Part shown: piece by piece, positions 60,513-64,000 of the stretch
Position numbering within the stretch: position 1 is the stretch's first letter
How the letters are laid out: every line of letters starts with the position of its first letter
NCBI RefSeq assembly: GCF_030053345.1
Contig: NZ_JASGBP010000006.1
Coordinates: 62,001-126,000 of the forward strand
Direction: 5' to 3'
Origin: Flavobacterium sedimenticola
Lineage (GTDB): Bacteria; Bacteroidota; Bacteroidia; Flavobacteriales; Flavobacteriaceae
Length of the DNA stretch: 64,000 bases
Notes under the pieces: model-generated
Database searches by the model: none
What the model was told of the DNA's origin: nothing
Seen by the model: the letters and a program-made list of their open reading frames with translations, nothing else
Position numbers and translations under genes: made by a program

Positions 60513-61559
60513 CTATAGATTTTCAAATTTGAATATAGTTTGATGGGAGTACCATTCGTTTTTCCCTAAAACAGCAGTAGGGAAATGACTGTGGTTGGGA
60601 GCGTCCGGAAAGTTTTGAGTTTCAAAACAAATCCCGCTGGTTTTGTGATACTCCGTAGCTTCTTTTCCTTTAATTTGATCAAAGCAATTGCCGCCAACAT
60701 AAACATGGACTGCCGGTTGGTTGGTGATAACTGTCATTTTAATTTTTGATTTTTCACCATACATTGTAGCTGCTTTTGTATCGTTTAATACAAAGGTGTT
60801 ATCAATGATTGCCGGACAATCTTTGGTTGTTGAAAAATCGTAATCATGATTTTTTAAAGAGATAAATTTACCTGTCGGGATTAATTCTTCGGTTGTTTCC
60901 AGCATGGTATCGGCATTAATAGTAATTTTTTGATGGTTGATGTTTTCTTGATGACCATTTAAATTAAAGTAACTGTGTTGTGTGAGGTTTACTATGGTAT
61001 CTTCGGTGGATTTTGCAGAAAATTCCACTTTTAGTTCATTTTGGTCAGTTAAGGTATAAGTTACTCTTACGCTTAATTCTCCCGGAAAATTTTCTTCATT
61101 GTCAACGCTCAAATACTCTAAAATAATGGATTGCGTTTCCTCTGAGGGAATGCTTTTGACTGTCCATACTTTTTGGCTGAAACCAACTGAACCACCGTGA
61201 ATTTGATGTCTGTTGTGGTTACTGGTCAATTGGATTTTTTCCCCGTTTAATATAAAAGAGGCATTGTTAATTCTGCCGGCATATCTGCCTACAACGGCTC
61301 CCAAATAAGGTGCGCTGGGTAAGTTAAATGAATTGATATAGCTTTCCAATTTGTCGAATCCCAAAACCACATCGGTTTTTATACCATTTGAATTCGGAAT
61401 TTTTATTGAGGTTATTGTTGCTCCGTAATTAATTACACTTACTTCCATACCCTGTTTATTGGTTAATGTGTAGCAAAATACCTCTTGGTTCTCCGGTGTC
61501 AATCCGAAGAATTTTTCATTTAGACTTGGGTTGTTTTGTGAAATATGGTTTTTAAACAT
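60513..61559 (-). CDS. galM: Aldose 1-epimerase (mutarotase)
   Basis: Interconverts alpha and beta galactose ahead of GalK. The 348 residues include GRYAGRINNASFIL, NRHQIHGGSVGF, NLTQHSYFNL with the catalytic His and the C-terminal FETQNFPDAPNH with the expected Glu. No signal peptide is seen from the chosen ATG at 61559; the frame stays open 57 bases upstream from a GTG-type start, but that would run through the promoter. First gene of the galactan operon. Confidence 0.93.
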   Translation of the reverse strand: MFKNHISQNNPSLNEKFFGLTPENQEVFCYTLTNKQGMEVSVINYGATITSIKIPNSNGIKTDVVLGFDKLESYINSFNLPSAPYLGAVVGRYAGRINNASFILNGEKIQLTSNHNRHQIHGGSVGFSQKVWTVKSIPSEETQSIILEYLSVDNEENFPGELSVRVTYTLTDQNELKVEFSAKSTEDTIVNLTQHSYFNLNGHQENINHQKITINADTMLETTEELIPTGKFISLKNHDYDFSTTKDCPAIIDNTFVLNDTKAATMYGEKSKIKMTVITNQPAVHVYVGGNCFDQIKGKEATEYHKTSGICFETQNFPDAPNHSHFPTAVLGKNEWYSHQTIFKFENL

Positions 61560-61579
61560 GGTTTTTTTATCAATCTTAT

Positions 61580-61645
61580 AACGAAAGTATCGTTTTATCT
61601 TTTTCATCCATACCACTACCTACCGGTTTTTTCGTAACTTACCAC
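61580..61645. promoter_or_regulatory. Candidate gal operon/GntR regulatory region
   Basis: The gap between galM and the regulator holds an AACGA-N5-TCGTT inverted repeat (61580-61594), overlapping a near-consensus minus-strand -7 box TACTTTCG (61582-61589), and two TACCAC half-sites (61611 and 61640). These are plausible operator parts, not proven ones. Confidence 0.4.
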
Positions 61646-61663
61646 CAGTTAATTGTATGGAGT

Positions 61664-62662
61664 ATGAAAATCATCACGATAAACAATCAATCGGCACAGC
61701 CTAAATACAAACAAATCGTACTGTCTGTTGAAATGGCCATAGCGGAGAAGCGATTAAAAAGAGAAGATAAATTACCGTCGGTAAACAAAGTCAGTTTGGA
61801 ATTTTCTATTTCAAGAGATACCGTTTTATTGGCCTATGATGAATTAAAGAAGCGCGGCATTATTTATTCGGTTTTGGGAAAAGGTTATTATGTGAAGCGT
61901 GTTGCCTTTACTTTGGAGCAACGCGTTTTTTTACTGTTTGATGAATTGAATGCGTTTAAAGAAGATTTGTATACTTCTTTTCTCTATCACGTGAATAAGA
62001 ATTTCCAAATTGATATTTTCTTTCATCATTTTAATTTGGAGATGTTCAAGAAGTTAGTAGAGGAGAGCAAAGGCAACTATTCTAAGTACATCATTATGCC
62101 TTCCAACCTGGAAATTCCGGTAGATTTGGTTAGGTCGTTGCCTTTGAACGATACTTATATTTTAGACCAAACGAATGAAAGTTTCAAGGAGTTTCCGGCG
62201 GTTTATCAGGATTTTGTGGCCGATATGTATGATGCGTTAACTTTCGGGTTGGATAAGGTGAAAAAATATACCGAGTTGATTTTGATTTTTCCCGGAGAGA
62301 AAGAACCGACCGGTATGGTGAGTGGTTTTTTGAAGTTTTGTGTTGAAAATAACAACAAGCATTCTGTTATTTCTTCTTTTGAAGACAATGAGATACAAAA
62401 AGGCAGTTTGTTTATTATTCCCAATGACCGGCATTTGGTAAACGTGATAGAACAAGCAAAGCGGCAGGGTTTCATTTTAGGGGTTGATTACGGCATCATA
62501 TCCTACAACGATACTTCGTTGAAAAAAGTGGTAGAGAATGGTATTACAACCATTTCCACAGATTTTAATGCCATGGGAAAAACATTGGCACAAATGATTA
62601 ATACCAATTCGAAATCAAGTATAAAAAATATCTCTAGGTTGATTATGAGAAATTCACTTTGA
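61664..62662 (+). CDS. GntR-type regulator with sugar-binding-like effector domain
   Basis: Transcription factor of 332 residues, divergent from the galactan operon. The N-terminal winged helix is GntR type: KYKQIVLSVEMAIAEKRLKR, LPSVNKVSLEFSISRDTVLLAY and GIIYSVLGKGYYVK. The rest (about 85-332) resembles a periplasmic-binding-protein fold as in LacI/AraR repressors (LILIFPGEKEPTGMVSGFLKF, GFILGVDYGIISYND). It likely controls the operon in response to galactose or a galactan oligomer. The ligand is inferred from context. Confidence 0.88.
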   Translation: MKIITINNQSAQPKYKQIVLSVEMAIAEKRLKREDKLPSVNKVSLEFSISRDTVLLAYDELKKRGIIYSVLGKGYYVKRVAFTLEQRVFLLFDELNAFKEDLYTSFLYHVNKNFQIDIFFHHFNLEMFKKLVEESKGNYSKYIIMPSNLEIPVDLVRSLPLNDTYILDQTNESFKEFPAVYQDFVADMYDALTFGLDKVKKYTELILIFPGEKEPTGMVSGFLKFCVENNNKHSVISSFEDNEIQKGSLFIIPNDRHLVNVIEQAKRQGFILGVDYGIISYNDTSLKKVVENGITTISTDFNAMGKTLAQMINTNSKSSIKNISRLIMRNSL

Positions 62663-62667
62663 GATGC

Positions 62668-63330
62668 TTATAAGGCAGTGATTTTTTTTAAATCGGCTAT
62701 GGTTTGTATTGGGTTTTTAGCCCCGAAAACAAAACTTCCTGCTACCAAAACATCGGCTCCGGCCTGAACTAATTGTTTCGCATTTTTATCGGTTACACCG
62801 CCATCAATTTCGATGACTGTCGGAGCATTTTTACGGATAATAAGTTCTTTTAACTTCTCGACTTTGATATAGGTATTTTCGATAAAGGATTGTCCGCCGA
62901 ATCCGGGATTGACACTCATCAGACATACTAAATCGATGTCTTTGATTACATCCTCAAGTAAACTGACGTTGGTGTGCGGGTTTAGTGCAACGCCGGCTTT
63001 CATGCCTTCGGCTTTAATGGCTTGTAAAGTTCGATGCAAATGAGTACAAGCCTCGTAATGAACGGTTAATATATTAGCGCCCAACGAGGCAAAAGTTTTG
63101 ATGTATCGGTCGGGATCCACAATCATTAAATGCACATCAACGGTTTTTTGGGCATGCTTTGAAATAGCTTGTAAAACCGGCATTCCAAACGAAATATTAG
63201 GAACAAAAACACCATCCATAATGTCGATGTGAAACCAATCGGCTTCACTCGTATTAATCATTTCGATGTCGCGTTGTAAATTGGCAAAATCGGCTGCCAG
63301 AACTGATGGTGCAATAAGGGTGTTTTTCAT
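62668..63330 (-). CDS. rpe: Ribulose-phosphate 3-epimerase
   Basis: Interconverts ribulose-5-phosphate and xylulose-5-phosphate in the pentose phosphate pathway. The 220 residues are a TIM barrel with IAPSVLAADFANL, HIDIMDGVFVPN, VDVHLMI, the metal-binding LMSVNPGFGGQ and IEIDGGV, and GADVLVAGS. I use the ATG at 63330 (MKNTLIAPSVLAAD). A TAATTTTG box at 63357-63364 lies 27 bp upstream. It is convergent with the GntR gene. Confidence 0.96.
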   Translation of the reverse strand: MKNTLIAPSVLAADFANLQRDIEMINTSEADWFHIDIMDGVFVPNISFGMPVLQAISKHAQKTVDVHLMIVDPDRYIKTFASLGANILTVHYEACTHLHRTLQAIKAEGMKAGVALNPHTNVSLLEDVIKDIDLVCLMSVNPGFGGQSFIENTYIKVEKLKELIIRKNAPTVIEIDGGVTDKNAKQLVQAGADVLVAGSFVFGAKNPIQTIADLKKITAL

Positions 63331-63356
63331 TTTGATCATGTTGTGTGTTGTTGGTG

Positions 63357-63364
63357 CAAAATTA
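63357..63364 (-). promoter_or_regulatory. Candidate -7 box for rpe
   Basis: Minus-strand TAATTTTG matches TAnnTTTG, 27 bp before the rpe ATG. The 385-bp gap to rpoD otherwise contains only the repeat copy C and the two terminators listed below. Confidence 0.5.
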
Positions 63365-63442
63365 GTTTATTCACCGCAAAGTCAGCAAGGTTTTTTTCCG
63401 AAGTTCGCAAAGAAAGTTTTGGGTTAAATTACGGCAGAGCTT

Positions 63443-63551
63443 GCGTTAGGGATAGGAACGGAAATCCTTTTTTAGGATTACCCGAAGCTTGCGTAGGGAA
63501 ATACAATACTAAAAAAGATTGTAGTGGATAGCCCGGCCGTAGGCAACGCCC
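63443..63551 (+). repeat. Structured intergenic repeat, copy C
   Basis: Box 1 GCGTTAGGGATAGGAAC, a long arm (AATCCTTTTTTAG pairs with CTAAAAAAGATT), box 2 AGTGGATAGCCCGGCC and box 3 AGGCAACGCCC. The second arm is reduced to GGCC/GGC. Inside the first arm, GAAGCTTGCGTAGGG (63484-63498) echoes the segment just before box 1. Confidence 0.8.
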
Positions 63552-63574
63552 AAATAAGAGGGTGTTTAAAAAAT

Positions 63575-63616
63575 AAAACTCCGGGAAATCGAGCAAAGCG
63601 AACAGACCGGAGTTTT
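63575..63616 (-). terminator. Second of two tandem rpoD terminators
   Basis: AAAACTCCGG / CCGGAGTTTT with a 22-base loop; on the minus strand a T run follows. It has the same stem as the next hairpin but a long GC-containing loop. Confidence 0.8.
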
Positions 63617-63634
63617 ATTCCTCATACAAAAAAT

Positions 63635-63660
63635 AAAACTCCGGTAATCAGCCGGAGTTT
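63635..63660 (-). terminator. First of two tandem rpoD terminators
   Basis: AAACTCCGG / CCGGAGTTT with a compact loop; on the minus strand it is followed by TTATTTTTT. It ends rpoD. Confidence 0.9.
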
Positions 63661-63715
63661 CAATCATCAATCAAAAAACGAACAGTTAATCAGACTGTTG
63701 TTGCGGTTATTGGGA

Positions 63716-64000
63716 TTATCCCAAGTATGTTTTTAATATTTTACTTCTGGAAGTGTGTTTTAGTCGACGTATGGCTTTTTCTTTAATTTGACGCACACGC
63801 TCGCGGGTTAAATCGAATGTTTCTCCGATTTCTTCTAACGTCATCGGATGTTGGTCGCCTAAACCGAAATACAAACGTACAACATCTGCTTCACGTGGCG
63901 TTAAAGTTTCCAAAGATCTTTCGATTTCCGTACGTAATGATTCGTGAATCAATTCTCTATCGGGATTTGGAGATTCTCCGGAACGCAATACGTCGTATAA
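63716..64000 (-). CDS. rpoD: RNA polymerase primary sigma factor RpoD (C-terminal part)
   Basis: Housekeeping sigma factor; only the last about 94 residues are in the window, and the frame stays open to base 64000. Region 4 is complete: [20 protein letters not shown], then [20 protein letters not shown] with the -35 recognition helix, and [20 protein letters not shown] at the end. The sequence is that of Bacteroidetes group 1 sigma, the factor that reads the TAnnTTTG boxes listed here. Confidence 0.95.
   Translation of the reverse strand, partial: LYDVLRSGESPNPDRELIHESLRTEIERSLETLTPREADVVRLYFGLGDQHPMTLEEIGETFDLTRERVRQIKEKAIRRLKHTSRSKILKTYLG

Noticed and set aside
63343-63736. Two short plus-strand frames between rpe and rpoD
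   Set aside because: They cross the structured repeat and both rpoD terminators; there is no start signal or similarity.

Overview
The window looks like the chromosome of a gliding member of the Flavobacteriaceae, most likely Flavobacterium or a close relative. The evidence is the gldB-gldC pair, repeated promoter boxes of the Bacteroidetes form TAnnTTTG, few Shine-Dalgarno sequences, several TTG starts, a mraZ-to-ftsZ dcw cluster in the usual order, and lipoprotein signals typical of the group. I see no prophage, insertion sequence, CRISPR array or rRNA operon. Both window edges cut genes: a methyltransferase at base 1 and rpoD at base 64000.

Layout. 1-1.6 kb: map and a methyltransferase. 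1.6-6.7 kb: a TetR-controlled export operon (TetR, ABC, HlyD, TolC) with a palindromic operator candidate on its promoter. 6.8-14.6 kb: a CoA-transferase family enzyme, gpmI, a DUF5916 outer-membrane protein, an L,D-transpeptidase-like protein, a GNAT protein, tRNA-Gly(TCC) and pepE. 14.7-19.1 kb: two tandem secreted paralogues, a DUF6702 protein and an M1 metallopeptidase. 19.1-23.7 kb: tatA, PAP2, an O-methyltransferase, rlmN, a lipoprotein and a polyprenyl diphosphate synthase. 23.8-26.6 kb: an ECF sigma operon with a probable anti-sigma factor and two exported proteins. 26.8-33.1 kb: dnaG, a LuxR-type response regulator, nadE, gldB-gldC, engB and an alpha/beta hydrolase. 33.5-49.3 kb: the dcw cluster mraZ-rsmH-ftsL-ftsI-murE-mraY-murD-ftsW-murG-murC-ftsQ-ftsA-ftsZ, all on the plus strand. 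49.5-51.9 kb: a YqeY protein, a rearranged tRNA-Arg locus with a small GIY-YIG nuclease gene, an exported protein and an MtfA-like peptidase. 52-62.7 kb: a galactan/galactose operon (galM, two GH53 galactanases, a GH2 beta-galactosidase, galK, galT, a sodium/sugar symporter) with a divergent GntR-type regulator. 62.7-64 kb: rpe and the 3' end of rpoD.

How genes work together. The dcw genes make meso-DAP peptidoglycan precursor and the division machinery, and four 10-bp-phased GTGGTA repeats in front of mraZ look like MraZ boxes. The galactan operon forms a complete route: endo-galactanases cut beta-1,4-galactan, the beta-galactosidase releases galactose, the symporter imports it, and GalM/GalK/GalT feed it to the Leloir pathway. 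No galE or SusC/SusD pair is present here.

The most unusual content is non-coding. (1) At 50.05-50.45 kb the 5' half of tRNA-Arg(TCG), up to nucleotide 37, is duplicated on either side of an 82-residue GIY-YIG gene, and a perfect 20-bp palindrome sits in the D-loop of the broken copy. (2) A multi-box, hairpin-forming repeat occurs three times clearly and once as a diverged copy, one of them exactly between galK and galT. (3) Degenerate tandem arrays of 7 or 8 bp lie directly in front of several start codons and once inside a coding region. No database search could be run, so all family names rest on motifs and recall of protein families.
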